Shown one piece after another: positions 51,901 to 60,157 of a stretch of 64,000 nt of DNA. Source of the DNA: Collinsella sp. AF33-16 (GTDB taxonomy: Bacteria; Actinomycetota; Coriobacteriia; Coriobacteriales; Coriobacteriaceae); contig NZ_QRQC01000007.1 of assembly GCF_003475325.1 (NCBI RefSeq), forward strand, positions 34,560 to 98,559. Reading direction: 5' to 3'. Both the position numbers and the translations under genes were made by a program. The notes below the pieces were generated by a model, which ran no database searches, had not been told where the DNA came from, and was given only the letters and a program-made list of their open reading frames with translations. Position 1 is the first letter of the stretch. The number at the start of each line of letters is the position of its first letter.

Positions 51901-53748
51901 GTCTTTACCGAGGATTCGCTCGCGCACCTGGTAAAGCCTGAGCGTCCGATTCGCGTCGTCGACCAGTGGATGTACCACAGCCGCCTGTATGCCGTCGCCC
52001 GTTTTGTGACGATGCGCAACGACCTGGATCTGATCCAGCTCAATTCCTTCGGCTGTGGCCTGGACGCTCTGACCACCGACCAGGTGCAGGAAATCCTTGA
52101 GGCCAGCGGCAAGATCTACACCGTGCTCAAGATCGACGAGGTGTCCAACCTGGGCGCTGCGCGCATCCGCATCCGCTCGCTCATGGCGGCGCTCAAGGAC
52201 CAGGAGGCCGAGCGCTTGGCCGAGGCTACGGCAGCGGGCGAGGCCTACGAGCAGGGCGACGCCGCGCCGGTGGCACCCTCCATGGATGCTCCCGCATTCG
52301 CGAGCCGCAAGTACACGTTCGAGGCGCAGCGTGAGAGCGCCTCGACCGCATGGCCCAAGGTGCCCTTTACCGAGCAGATGCGCGAGGAGGGTTACACCAT
52401 CCTGTGCCCGCAGATGGCGCCGATCCACTTTGACCTGGTCAAAGAGGTGTTCCGCGGTGCCGGCTACAACCTGGAGCTGCTGCCCTCGACTGACCACGAT
52501 GCCGTCGAGGCCGGTCTGCGCTATGTGAACAACGACATCTGCTATCCGTCGATCCTGGTGACGGGTCAGATCATGGAGGCCATCGAGAGCGGTCGGTACG
52601 ACCTGTCCAAGACAGCCGTGGTCATCAGCCAGACCGGCGGTGGCTGCCGTGCCACCAACTACATCGCGCTTATCCGCAAGGCCCTGCGCGAGAGCGGCCA
52701 CCCCGAGATCCCGGTGATCTCGCTTTCGGCCGTGGCACTCGGCGAGGATAACCCCGGCTTTAAGATTACGCCGGCGCTGCTTAAGCAGGCAGTCTACGCA
52801 GTGCTCTTTGGCGACGTGATGATGCAGATGCTCTACCGCTGCCGTCCGTACGAGGCCACGCCCGGTGCGGCGAACGCACTCTACGAGGAGTACATGGCGC
52901 GCGCCCGCAAGCTGGCGCCCAAGTTCAACCGCCACAACTACACCAAGCTGTGCCGCGAGGCCATCCGCGCGTTCGACACCATGCCGCTCGTGGGCGAGGG
53001 TACTAAGCCGCGCGTGGGCGTGGTCGGTGAGATCCTGGTCAAGTTCCACCCCACGGCCAACAACCACGTGGTCGACGTGATCGAGCGCGAGGGCTGCGAG
53101 GCCGTGGTACCGGGCCTGCTCGACTTCTTCCTGTACTCCATGAGCAACGCCGAGCTGCAGAAGGACGAGCTGGGAAGCTCTGCCACTACGCGCGCGGGCA
53201 TGCAGGCGCTCATCAAGCTTGTGGACTGGATGCGCACGCCGGTGGAGGAGATGCTCGAGAAGTCTCGCCGCTTTGAGGCGCCCGAGCGCATCGGCACCAT
53301 GGCCGACAAGGCCCGCACGGTGCTTTCGGTGTGCAACAACATGGGCGAGGGTTGGCTGCTCACGGCCGAGATGCTCGACCTGATTGACCATGGTGCACCC
53401 AACATTATCTGCACGCAGCCCTTCGCGTGCCTGCCTAACCACGTGGTGGGCAAGGCCGTGATCAAGGAGCTGCGCCGCCAACATCCCGAGAGCAATATTG
53501 TCGCGGTGGACTACGACCCCGGTGCATCCGAGGTCAACCAGCTCAACCGTATTAAGCTCATGATCAGCGTGGCCAAGGAGAACATGCGCGCCGGTAAGGG
53601 CTTTAAGCTCGAGAAGGTGGCGCCGCTCGCGATGGACGAGGTCACCGGCCAGATGCGTGCTCATGACGGCTGTGTGAGCTGCGGGCCGGCCAGCGAGGAG
53701 GCCGTGGCATCGGTCGCCGAGCGCCTGGGACGCGGCATTAAGAAGTAA
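48967..53748 (+). CDS. 2-hydroxyacyl-CoA dehydratase activase/dehydratase fusion
   Basis: Protein of 1593 residues. Residues 1-75: Ala-rich helical leader. About 85-390: first BadF/BadG/HgdC ATPase (LGIDVGSTTVKLAVL, GGEDAKI, NGTCAGGTGAF). About 400-680: second ATPase (GIDAGSTTMKAALV, DIGGQDMK, NEACSSGCGSF with cluster-type cysteines). About 686: CGRCSNNC...CEKG cluster-like cysteines. About 750-970: DUF2229. About 1140-1580: dehydratase D-component-like domain (NDICYPSILVTGQ). In the smaller homologues ATP-driven electron transfer activates removal of water from 2-hydroxyacyl-CoA. The substrate of the giant form is unknown. A TetR gene precedes it. Confidence 0.9.
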   Translation: MSKLVEGIKDRVVAAAREAAPTVMDAAQKAATAAVEKVAEAVADAKNVAGEASVTREPATATEPVAAAHAPEGAIFNPEAAHGNLHLGIDVGSTTVKLAVLNDDNQIVYAKYQRHHTDVRACARDLFEGAATVLPTAQMTCAITGSGGLLLSQWLELEFVQEVIASKRAVETLIPATDVAIELGGEDAKIIYFDNGIEQRMNGTCAGGTGAFIDQMATLLHTDASGLNELAANATTIYPIASRCGVFAKTDVQPLLNEGARPEDVAASIFQAVVTQTISGLACGRPIRGNVAFLGGPLQYLSELRHRFYLTLNLDEEHRIVPQNAHLFVASGAAMAHESNKLSTFPQLIEAIDSLGDTQGAEVERLDPLFATDEDFAEFKNRHDQEVVPKGKLDGYTGRVFIGIDAGSTTMKAALVGEDGQLLHTWYGNNNGDILGTAKVIMADFYNHIPAGCTIGHVTTTGYGEALLIEALKADSGEIETVAHLRGAKAFLPGVEFILDIGGQDMKCLRVKDGVIEHIMLNEACSSGCGSFIESFAVSMNMDVRAFADAAIHAKAPVDLGSRCTVFMNSRVKQAQKEGATVGDIAAGLSYSVIKNALFKVIKLRDPKEIGSQVIVQGGTFMSDATLRAFEQLTGVHAVRPDIAGCMGAYGAALLARDRAGADGISTILSAEDIAHLTVTQKHVRCGRCSNNCQLTVNDFGGGRRFITGNRCEKGAGHKKQKTEAPNLFKKKNELLFNREVLSPDEAPRGTVGIPRALNMYENYPFWHAFFTRLGFSVQLSDQSSKKTYQAGIESMPSESVCYPAKMSHGHVMNLIDRDVDFIWMPCVRWERKEDPTAGNCYNCPIVMSYPTALALNIDEIREQNIEFLYPFVPYHDKTELKRRLYQVLAVDRVADAQAGRGRVRGPKITRSEVDAAVNAAFEADARFHEDIQTMGEEALKWVEDHGGHGIVLAGRPYHNDPEINHALPELISSFGFAVFTEDSLAHLVKPERPIRVVDQWMYHSRLYAVARFVTMRNDLDLIQLNSFGCGLDALTTDQVQEILEASGKIYTVLKIDEVSNLGAARIRIRSLMAALKDQEAERLAEATAAGEAYEQGDAAPVAPSMDAPAFASRKYTFEAQRESASTAWPKVPFTEQMREEGYTILCPQMAPIHFDLVKEVFRGAGYNLELLPSTDHDAVEAGLRYVNNDICYPSILVTGQIMEAIESGRYDLSKTAVVISQTGGGCRATNYIALIRKALRESGHPEIPVISLSAVALGEDNPGFKITPALLKQAVYAVLFGDVMMQMLYRCRPYEATPGAANALYEEYMARARKLAPKFNRHNYTKLCREAIRAFDTMPLVGEGTKPRVGVVGEILVKFHPTANNHVVDVIEREGCEAVVPGLLDFFLYSMSNAELQKDELGSSATTRAGMQALIKLVDWMRTPVEEMLEKSRRFEAPERIGTMADKARTVLSVCNNMGEGWLLTAEMLDLIDHGAPNIICTQPFACLPNHVVGKAVIKELRRQHPESNIVAVDYDPGASEVNQLNRIKLMISVAKENMRAGKGFKLEKVAPLAMDEVTGQMRAHDGCVSCGPASEEAVASVAERLGRGIKK

Positions 53749-53776
53749 CTGGCCTGCTATGGGCTAGATATGGGAC

Positions 53777-53813
53777 AAACGGGTGGCAGCCGTACCGGTT
53801 ACCACCCGTTTTT
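53777..53813 (+). terminator. Terminator after the dehydratase fusion
   Basis: AAACGGGTGG (53777-53786) pairs with CCACCCGTTT (53802-53811), followed by further Ts. It ends the TetR/dehydratase operon. Confidence 0.88.
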
Positions 53814-53865
53814 ACTGGACATCTGTTGCGTAAACGGTCCAACTATCACCCCCTGCGAACTTGGA

Positions 53866-53996
53866 TTTCGGAAGTATGCGGCAAAATTTGAATAGGCCGA
53901 GCACACTGGATATGCCCAAGCTTTGTACCTGCGGTTTTATTGGTGAAAAACCGGGGTGTGCTCGAGGGCTCCGGAATTTGCCGCATACTTCCGAAA
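53866..53996. repeat. Long palindrome with GGAAGTATGCGGCAAAATT arms
   Basis: TTTCGGAAGTATGCGGCAAA at 53866 pairs with the complement ending at 53996, about 23 bp. GAGCACAC (53899-53906) pairs with GTGTGCTC (53956-53963). A related half copy lies at 55162-55195. Confidence 0.88.
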
Positions 53997-54164
53997 ACAA
54001 CGTCTCGGTGGCACCAAAAATTGCCTCCAGAACCCTGAGATAATGAACATATGTAGCCGTTTGCCGCGAAATACCGCCCGTTTATAGAACCCAACCCCTG
54101 CGCGTGCCATCCTTACGGTTGAATAAATACACATCTATGGAATTACGTAAGAGAGGACCGTTCC
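53997..54164 (+). promoter_or_regulatory. Leader and possible promoter of the hydroxyacyl-CoA dehydrogenase gene
   Basis: TTACGG (54113-54118) and TATGGA (54136-54141) have a 17-bp spacer and could be the promoter. AAGAGAGG follows as the ribosome-binding site. Nothing else is seen in this gap. Confidence 0.35.
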
Positions 54165-55124
54165 ATGAGCTACAAGACCGTTTGTGTTGCCGGCGGCGGC
54201 GTGTTGGGAAGCCAGATTGCCTTTCAGGCTGCCTACTGCGGCTTTGGTGCAACGATTTGGCTGCGCAGCGAGGGCAGCATCGGCCGCACCCAGCCCAAGA
54301 TCGATCACGTGCGCAAGGAGTACATCGCGGCAATCGAGGGCATGGCGGACGGTACGGGCGAGTGGTGCGCCGGTATCGCCGATGGCACCCAGCCCTTCGA
54401 CAAGGAAGCGGCGCTCGCCGCCGTCGAGCGTGCCTACTCCACACTCAAGCTGGAGCTCGATCTTGCCAAGGCCGTGGCCGACGCCGACCTGGTCATCGAG
54501 TCTATGGCCGAGGACACCCAGGCAAAGATCGACTTCTACAAGAAGCTCGCCCCGGTTCTGCCGCAAAAGACCGTCATCGTGACCAACTCATCCACGCTGC
54601 TGCCGAGCACCTTTGCCAAGTACACCGGCCGTCCCGAGAAGTACCTGTCGCTGCACTTTGCCAACTCTATCTGGAAGAACAACATGACCGAGGTCATGGC
54701 ACAGGACCAAACCGACAAGCGCTACTTCGACGAGCTCGTCGACTTCGCCAACGACATCCGCATGCTTGCCCTGCCCGTCAACAAGGAAAAGAACGGCTAC
54801 CTGCTCAACTCCATGCTGGTACCGTGGTTGCTTTCGGGTCTTGACCTGTACGTCTCGGGCGTGAGCGACCCCAAGAGCATTGACCTCGCATGGACGCGTG
54901 GCACCGGCGCTCCCAAGGGCCCGTTCCGCGTATTCGACACGGTGGGTATCCAGACGGCCTACAACATCGTCATGCAGTATCAGAAGGTGCCGGGCTTGGT
55001 GAGCCCGCTGCTCAAGAAGATGATGATGCCCTACAACTTTAAGGCTATGGCGTCCGTCCTCAAGAAGATGCTCGACGAAGGTAAGCTGGGCGAAAGCTCG
55101 GGCGAGGGCTTCTTTACGTACTAA
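54165..55124 (+). CDS. 3-hydroxyacyl-CoA dehydrogenase
   Basis: NAD-dependent enzyme of 319 residues. VCVAGGGVLGSQIAFQAAYCG is the Rossmann loop, DADLVIESMAED the family's acidic motif, TNSSTLLPSTF and LHFANSIWKNNMTEV the catalytic Ser and His regions. The C-terminal helical domain ends in SSGEGFFTY. It interconverts 3-hydroxyacyl-CoA and 3-oxoacyl-CoA; the length fits 3-hydroxybutyryl-CoA dehydrogenases. It follows the dehydratase fusion by about 400 bp but has a separate promoter region. No thiolase or crotonase gene is in the window. Confidence 0.88.
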   Translation: MSYKTVCVAGGGVLGSQIAFQAAYCGFGATIWLRSEGSIGRTQPKIDHVRKEYIAAIEGMADGTGEWCAGIADGTQPFDKEAALAAVERAYSTLKLELDLAKAVADADLVIESMAEDTQAKIDFYKKLAPVLPQKTVIVTNSSTLLPSTFAKYTGRPEKYLSLHFANSIWKNNMTEVMAQDQTDKRYFDELVDFANDIRMLALPVNKEKNGYLLNSMLVPWLLSGLDLYVSGVSDPKSIDLAWTRGTGAPKGPFRVFDTVGIQTAYNIVMQYQKVPGLVSPLLKKMMMPYNFKAMASVLKKMLDEGKLGESSGEGFFTY

Positions 55125-55161
55125 AAATGATCTCTTGGGGGCGGAAGCGTTGGGGATCTAC

Positions 55162-55195
55162 GGTAGTATGCGACAAGATCTGAATAGGTCGAGCA
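55162..55195. repeat. Half copy of the GGAAGTATGCGGCAAAATT palindrome
   Basis: Thirty-four bases match 53870-53903 with five differences, and the second arm is missing. The rest of the gap 55125-55394 shows no gene. Confidence 0.75.
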
Positions 55196-55394
55196 AGAGC
55201 CGTAGCGCGCGTTGACGTTTGGCCAATAGAACGCAAAAATGCACCGTTCGCCGATACTCCTCTCGCGAGTGGTTGCCATATGGTTTGATGTTGTAAACAT
55301 ATGATTGCCGGCAGGCCGTAGGTGACGTTCGTCATGATACCGGAGGTACCAAGTATGTTTTGCACTCCGTTAAACAAGTATCGGGCTGGTTGAC

Positions 55395-55844
55395 ATGAAC
55401 CGCCGTACTATCTCGATAGCCCTCGCAGTGGTCTGCCTGGCTGTGCTCCTGGGCGCTGCAGGGCAGTTTGCTATAAATCGAGAAACATCCTATATGCAGG
55501 AATGCGTTTCCGAAGGCTTTGCCATTGATGGTTACTATCGGGATGACGAAACAAGTCGGGAAACCCTGGCTTTTCTTGAGGAGGACAACTGTCGATGGCA
55601 GCTGGTCGACCAAGACGGAATCTGCACAGACGGGCAGTTTAAGCGTACGGATGACCCCAACATCCTGATATTAAAGAAGGAAAACGGCGAAGAATTCGGT
55701 GCGGTCCACGTGGCGTATATTTCGCGCCGACGCGATCAGGGCTTGCTCTACCTATTTAGAGATACCAGGGTGACCCGTTTTTATCTGGTGAGTACCGGTC
55801 CGGCGTTTACAGTGGAGTCTGGCGATGTCGATGCGGACAGATGA
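55395..55844 (+). CDS. Small exported or membrane-anchored protein, unknown
   Basis: Protein of 149 residues that I do not recognise. One hydrophobic segment at residues 7-25 (SIALAVVCLAVLLGAAGQF) acts as a signal or anchor. The rest is a soluble beta-rich domain with WQLVDQDGICTDGQF and ILILKKENGEEFG, and two cysteines outside. No lipobox. No good ribosome-binding site is visible (GGCTGGTTG is poor). It follows a palindrome half copy. Probably real, given the sensible composition. Confidence 0.6.
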   Translation: MNRRTISIALAVVCLAVLLGAAGQFAINRETSYMQECVSEGFAIDGYYRDDETSRETLAFLEEDNCRWQLVDQDGICTDGQFKRTDDPNILILKKENGEEFGAVHVAYISRRRDQGLLYLFRDTRVTRFYLVSTGPAFTVESGDVDADR

Positions 55845-55969
55845 TTCACGGCAATAAATCAGCGAGCGGAGCGCGGCCATGGACCGCGCCCCGCTATTTG
55901 CTCGTGGCCCGCGTCACGTCTGCGCCATGTCGTGACTCGCGGCTGCGCGCATCCATCCCACGTCGCGTA

Positions 55970-57109
55970 TTACTGCACATCAAACTCCACGCGATCGAGC
56001 TCGGGCACATTGAGGTCGATGAGCTTGCGGGCTACACGGCGGTCGTGTGCCCCAAGCGCCTCGCTTGTCGTCACGTGGGCGACAACCTCGCGCTCGACAA
56101 GGCCCTCCTCCTCGCCTTCGGTGGCCGAGGTCTCGACGGCAACGGTGTAATCCTTAAAGCCCGGCAGCACCGCGGCAAGCTCGCGCGTGGTTTCGGTGAC
56201 GCCGTAGCCGTCCTGCACGCCGGCCTGTGCCGAGCCAATGGACCCCGCGGTCATGACGATGCAGGGGATGGCAAAGATCACCGTACCCACGATGATGCGG
56301 CGGCGCACCTTGTGTGACAGCTCATCGACCTCGGCATTTTCCTCGGCGGTCACAATGCCGTCGCCGTTGAGGTCGCGCTTGAGCGGCACGCGCAAAAGAA
56401 GTAGTACGGCTTCGGCCGCCAGCGCGATAAAGACGACGTTGATGCCAAACTCGTAGAGGGCCGAGAGAAACAGCGACCCGCTCGCGATGGCGATGCCATA
56501 GCCCGCCGCGCACAGGGGCGGCATGAGCGCGGTCGCCACGGCCACGCCGGCGATGAGCGTGGCGGGTTCCTGGTCGCGCGAGTTGCCCAGTCCGCCCGCA
56601 AAGCCGCCCGCGAGCGCGACGGCAAGGTCCCACACAGTCGGTGTCGAGTTGTCGATGATGGCGGCCGTGGTGGTGCCAAGGGGCGAGAGCTTAAAGTACA
56701 GCGTGGACGTGATTAGACAAAAGACCATCTGCAGCGCGAGGCCGGCAATTGCCTCGACGGCAATCTCGCGGTCGAGCGTGGCGATGCCGTATGCCATGGC
56801 AAGGACCGAGCCCATGAGCGGACAGATGAGCATGGCGCCCACGATGGCAATGTCCGAGTCGATATCGAGGCCGATGCTCGCGATCAACATGGCAATGATC
56901 AGGATGCATAAGTGCGAGCCAGTCAGGCGCGCCCCGTTTACAAAGCGCTTGCGAATCACGTGATAGGGCGCGCGTCCCTCGCGTATGTTGAACGCCTGCT
57001 TAAGGAAACGGGTGGCATTCTCCATGGCCTCGCTGTGTGCAGGGCGTATACCGTGACGACGATGATGACGCTCGCGCAGCCGCTTGATCTGTTGTTTGTC
57101 GAGTTCCAT
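55970..57109 (-). CDS. DUF389 membrane protein with an EF-hand-like loop
   Basis: Membrane protein of 379 residues. The DUF389 core is IVGAMLICPLMGSVLAMAYGIA, LGNSRDQEPATLIAGVAVATALMPPLCAAGYGIA and more helices, about seven in all. Function in the family is unknown. A cytosolic or periplasmic loop near residue 245 reads DLNGDGIVTAEE, a full EF-hand calcium loop pattern. The C-terminal 90 residues are soluble. GAGG precedes the ATG. Confidence 0.85.
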   Translation of the reverse strand: MELDKQQIKRLRERHHRRHGIRPAHSEAMENATRFLKQAFNIREGRAPYHVIRKRFVNGARLTGSHLCILIIAMLIASIGLDIDSDIAIVGAMLICPLMGSVLAMAYGIATLDREIAVEAIAGLALQMVFCLITSTLYFKLSPLGTTTAAIIDNSTPTVWDLAVALAGGFAGGLGNSRDQEPATLIAGVAVATALMPPLCAAGYGIAIASGSLFLSALYEFGINVVFIALAAEAVLLLLRVPLKRDLNGDGIVTAEENAEVDELSHKVRRRIIVGTVIFAIPCIVMTAGSIGSAQAGVQDGYGVTETTRELAAVLPGFKDYTVAVETSATEGEEEGLVEREVVAHVTTSEALGAHDRRVARKLIDLNVPELDRVEFDVQ

Positions 57110-57260
57110 GCTTACCTCGTTTAGCTTCTGAGCCGCTTCTTGCGTCTGTCGTCTTTACTCTACACCGCGTTAGGCGAGGTGTCAGACAAGGTTTGTTGAC
57201 CTGGAAGTCAGGACAATCGACATGGCTAAAACGCCGTGAGGATCATAAGAGTCAAATAGA

Positions 57261-57299
57261 CAAAAAAGCGCGGGGCCGGTTTGATTCCGACCCCGCGCT
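57261..57299 (-). terminator. Terminator after the OPT transporter
   Basis: AGCGCGGGG (57267-57275) pairs with CCCCGCGCT (57291-57299). On the minus strand TTTTTT follows directly. Strong terminator. Confidence 0.92.
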
Positions 57300-57324
57300 C
57301 TGCGCTGGTGCGTTGTTGTTCGGC

Positions 57325-59028
57325 CTACCCCAGCAGGCTCAGACCAACAGAGACAAACGCCAGGATAACGCCGACGATGGACTCGCCGCCGAGCAGGCCG
57401 CTGGCGACGACCAGGCCCTGCTCCTGGAAGGCGGCATCCTTGGAGGCCTTCTCCTCGTCCGAAAGACCGGCAGCGGCGTCGCGGCGTGCGGCCCACTTGT
57501 CGTAGGCGAGCTTGGCGCAGGAGCCCAAGAAGGCCGTGAGCGACATGTAGAACGGCAGGTACACGCCCAGGCCGATCATCATGGCCGGAATGCCGAGCCA
57601 GTACATGACGATGCCGGCGATAAAGCCGCCTGCGAACCACGGCACGCTCGGGATGCCCGAGACCATGGTGGCGACGACGCTTGCCTGCGCGGCCACAAAG
57701 CTCTTGTCGGGGCCGAAAGCATCCGGACCATAGGCGGTGACAAGCGCGACCATGACGGCAGCGGCGACCAGGGCGCCCACGATGCCGCCGATGGCCTGGC
57801 CGATCCACTGCGCACGCGGATTGGTGCCCAGCACGGCGCCGGCCTTAAAGTCGTTCATGACGTCGCCCGCAAGGCCGCATGCCACGGCCACGATGCCGGC
57901 GATAAAGAACAGCTTGACCTGGGCGATCTGTGCGAAGGCAGCCACGATGAGCATGACGATGAGGCCGAAGATCTCCATGGGGTCGATGCCCGTCTGGCCG
58001 CAGCTCTGCGCGCTCATGATGGTGGTGACAAAGGTGAACAGCGTGACGATGACGGCCGGGACGGGGCCAAGGTCGAGCGCGATGGCGACGATCACGGCGA
58101 TGGCGGCAGCGCCCAGGCCGATGATGCCGGCGTCGAGCTTAAGGGAGCCCGAGATGAGCGACTGCTCGTCGGTGTCGGTGGAGCTGTCGGCGGCAAGACC
58201 GCGGACGATACCGGCGACCTGCGGCAGGATGTCCTTGAGGACGACGGCGACGCCAAAGCCCATCATGAGGCCCATGCCCAGGGACTTGACGATGCCCTGC
58301 GCAGTCACAACGTCGAACAGACCGGCAGCGGTGCCGCCCACGATGATGCCAAAGTTGCCCAGCAGGGCGCCGGCAAACCAGAAGGCGACCGGGGCGAAGC
58401 CCACGAGGAAGCCGACGGAGAGCAGCATGGGCGAGTTGTAGATGCCAAAGGTCACGCCGGGGATGTTGAGCGTGCACAGCATGCTGGGCACAATGCCCAG
58501 AGCGTCGCGCAGCACGCTATAGATGCCGGCGATGGCCATGGAACCAAAGAGCTGCTTGCCGGTCTTGCCGCCAGCCTCGGTCGCGCGCAAGGTCTGAGCT
58601 GCGGCGTTGCCGGTGGGGAACTCAAGCGCGGCGTCCACGATAAAGTGACGGTGGATGAGCGCGGTGGCCAGCAGACCCAGGATAGTGCCGGCGAGTGCCA
58701 CGATAAACATGTCGAGCCAGCTAATCTGGTCGGCATAGCCCAGCATCCAGGCGCCCGGGATGGTAAACGCCAGACCGCCGGCGACCATGGCGCCTGCGGA
58801 CATGATGGTGTGGGTGACGTTTGCCTCGTTGAGGTTGGCGTTGCCCATGAGTTTGAGGAAGAACAGCGAGATGACGGCAGCAAAGACGATCGGCCAGGGG
58901 AGTGCGCCCATCTTGAGGGCGGTGTAGGCCGAGCTTGCCGTGATGATCACGCAGCCAAGGACGCCGATGACGACGCCGCGCAGCGTGAGTTGCCCGCGCA
59001 TCGAAGCGCGGTTCGAGGGATTGCTCAT
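57325..59028 (-). CDS. OPT family oligopeptide transporter
   Basis: Membrane protein of 567 residues with about fourteen helices. The family pattern is seen in LRGVVIGVLGCVIITASSAYTALKMG, NANLNEANVTHTIMSAGAMVAGG and AQWIGQAIGGIVGALVA. OPT proteins take up small peptides or metal chelates, driven by protons; substrate unknown. AAAGGAG precedes the ATG. The cytosolic segment near residue 330 is the usual central loop. DUF389 lies next to it on the same strand, but a terminator intervenes. Confidence 0.9.
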   Translation of the reverse strand: MSNPSNRASMRGQLTLRGVVIGVLGCVIITASSAYTALKMGALPWPIVFAAVISLFFLKLMGNANLNEANVTHTIMSAGAMVAGGLAFTIPGAWMLGYADQISWLDMFIVALAGTILGLLATALIHRHFIVDAALEFPTGNAAAQTLRATEAGGKTGKQLFGSMAIAGIYSVLRDALGIVPSMLCTLNIPGVTFGIYNSPMLLSVGFLVGFAPVAFWFAGALLGNFGIIVGGTAAGLFDVVTAQGIVKSLGMGLMMGFGVAVVLKDILPQVAGIVRGLAADSSTDTDEQSLISGSLKLDAGIIGLGAAAIAVIVAIALDLGPVPAVIVTLFTFVTTIMSAQSCGQTGIDPMEIFGLIVMLIVAAFAQIAQVKLFFIAGIVAVACGLAGDVMNDFKAGAVLGTNPRAQWIGQAIGGIVGALVAAAVMVALVTAYGPDAFGPDKSFVAAQASVVATMVSGIPSVPWFAGGFIAGIVMYWLGIPAMMIGLGVYLPFYMSLTAFLGSCAKLAYDKWAARRDAAAGLSDEEKASKDAAFQEQGLVVASGLLGGESIVGVILAFVSVGLSLLG

Positions 59029-59220
59029 ATAAAACTCCTTTGCGTATATCCGCTTCCCCCGGGAGCGCCGTTACGGATACGGCGCGGGAAGTCGGGTTAC
59101 CAAGGGCCGCCGCGTGAGCTCGCGCGCGACCGCGCACCAGTATAGCCGCAAGCTAGTCATTTTGGGATGACTGGTTTAGGTAGGCGATATACTGCTGGGC
59201 AGACGAAAGGAGCGCCGACG

Positions 59221-60072
59221 ATGCTTAATGGGTGCGCATATATATTGACGGTCGACGTGGGCAACACGTTCATTCGCTTTGGCCTGTTTGCCGAGGATTC
59301 GGCCGCGGCGCAGGAATGCCCGCTTGCGACGTGCGAGATCACCACGCCGTCGAGCATCACAGCAGACGAGGCGCGCATGCGTCTCGTGCAGGTCATGGGC
59401 GCGCTTGCCGCCGATGCGGGCATGCCGGGCGCGCTCGTTCCCGCTGCGGCTGTGCTGAGCTGCGTGGTGCCGGCGCTCGAGCGCCCGTGGAAGACGGCGC
59501 TTTCCCGCACTTGTACGGGGCGCGTGCTCACCGTGGGGCCGGGCCTCAAGACCGGCATGCCCGTGCACTACGACGACCCGGCCGAGATCGGCCCCGACCG
59601 CATTGCCGACGCCGTGGCGGCCCGTGCCGTCTACGGCTCTCCGTGCATCGTGATCGACTTGGGTACCACGACCAATATCGAGGTCATCGATGCGCGCGGC
59701 ACCTTTGTGGGCGGCGTCATCGCGCCGGGTCTGGCGCTTGGCGCCCGCTCGCTTTCGGCTGCTGCGGCGCGTCTGCCGCAGGTCGAGCCCTCGGCACCCA
59801 CGCATGTGATCGGCCGCAACACGCGCGAGGCCATGCGTTCGGGCGTGGTTCTGGGCGAGGTGGCCCGCATCGACGGCATGCTCGACATGGTGCTCGCCGA
59901 GATGCGCGCGACCAAGGCCGCGGGGGAGGGCGACGTGCCCATCGTCATTACCGGCGACGATGCCGAGGCGCTCGCGTCGCTGGTCGGCCACAGCCTGACG
60001 GTAGACGACGCGCTGACGTTGCGAGGACTCGCCGAGCTCTACCGCATCAACCAAAAGCCCCGCCGCGTGTAA
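59221..60072 (+). CDS. coaX: Type III pantothenate kinase
   Basis: First enzyme of CoA synthesis, 283 residues. ILTVDVGNTFIRFGLF is the phosphate-1 motif, PAEIGPDRIADAVAAR the pantothenate/ATP motif, and VIDLGTTTNIEVIDARGTFVGGVIAPGL the phosphate-2 motif. It belongs to the ASKHA fold and needs a monovalent cation. AAAGGAGCG precedes ATG 59221; the frame upstream to 59167 is open but has no site. Confidence 0.93.
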   Translation: MLNGCAYILTVDVGNTFIRFGLFAEDSAAAQECPLATCEITTPSSITADEARMRLVQVMGALAADAGMPGALVPAAAVLSCVVPALERPWKTALSRTCTGRVLTVGPGLKTGMPVHYDDPAEIGPDRIADAVAARAVYGSPCIVIDLGTTTNIEVIDARGTFVGGVIAPGLALGARSLSAAAARLPQVEPSAPTHVIGRNTREAMRSGVVLGEVARIDGMLDMVLAEMRATKAAGEGDVPIVITGDDAEALASLVGHSLTVDDALTLRGLAELYRINQKPRRV

Positions 60073-60157
60073 AAGTGAGGGCGCCGGTGGGACAAACGCC
60101 CCCCACCTTTCACCTGCTACAATGGGTCAAACTATTGCGATTACGGAGGTGTCTGCC

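Noticed and set aside
48952..53664. Open frame of 1570 codons on the minus strand
   Set aside because: It is fully antisense to the dehydratase fusion, which has clear domains and a ribosome-binding site. The antisense translation has no recognisable motif and a composition rich in His, Gly, Val and Leu, the usual result of GC-rich third positions.
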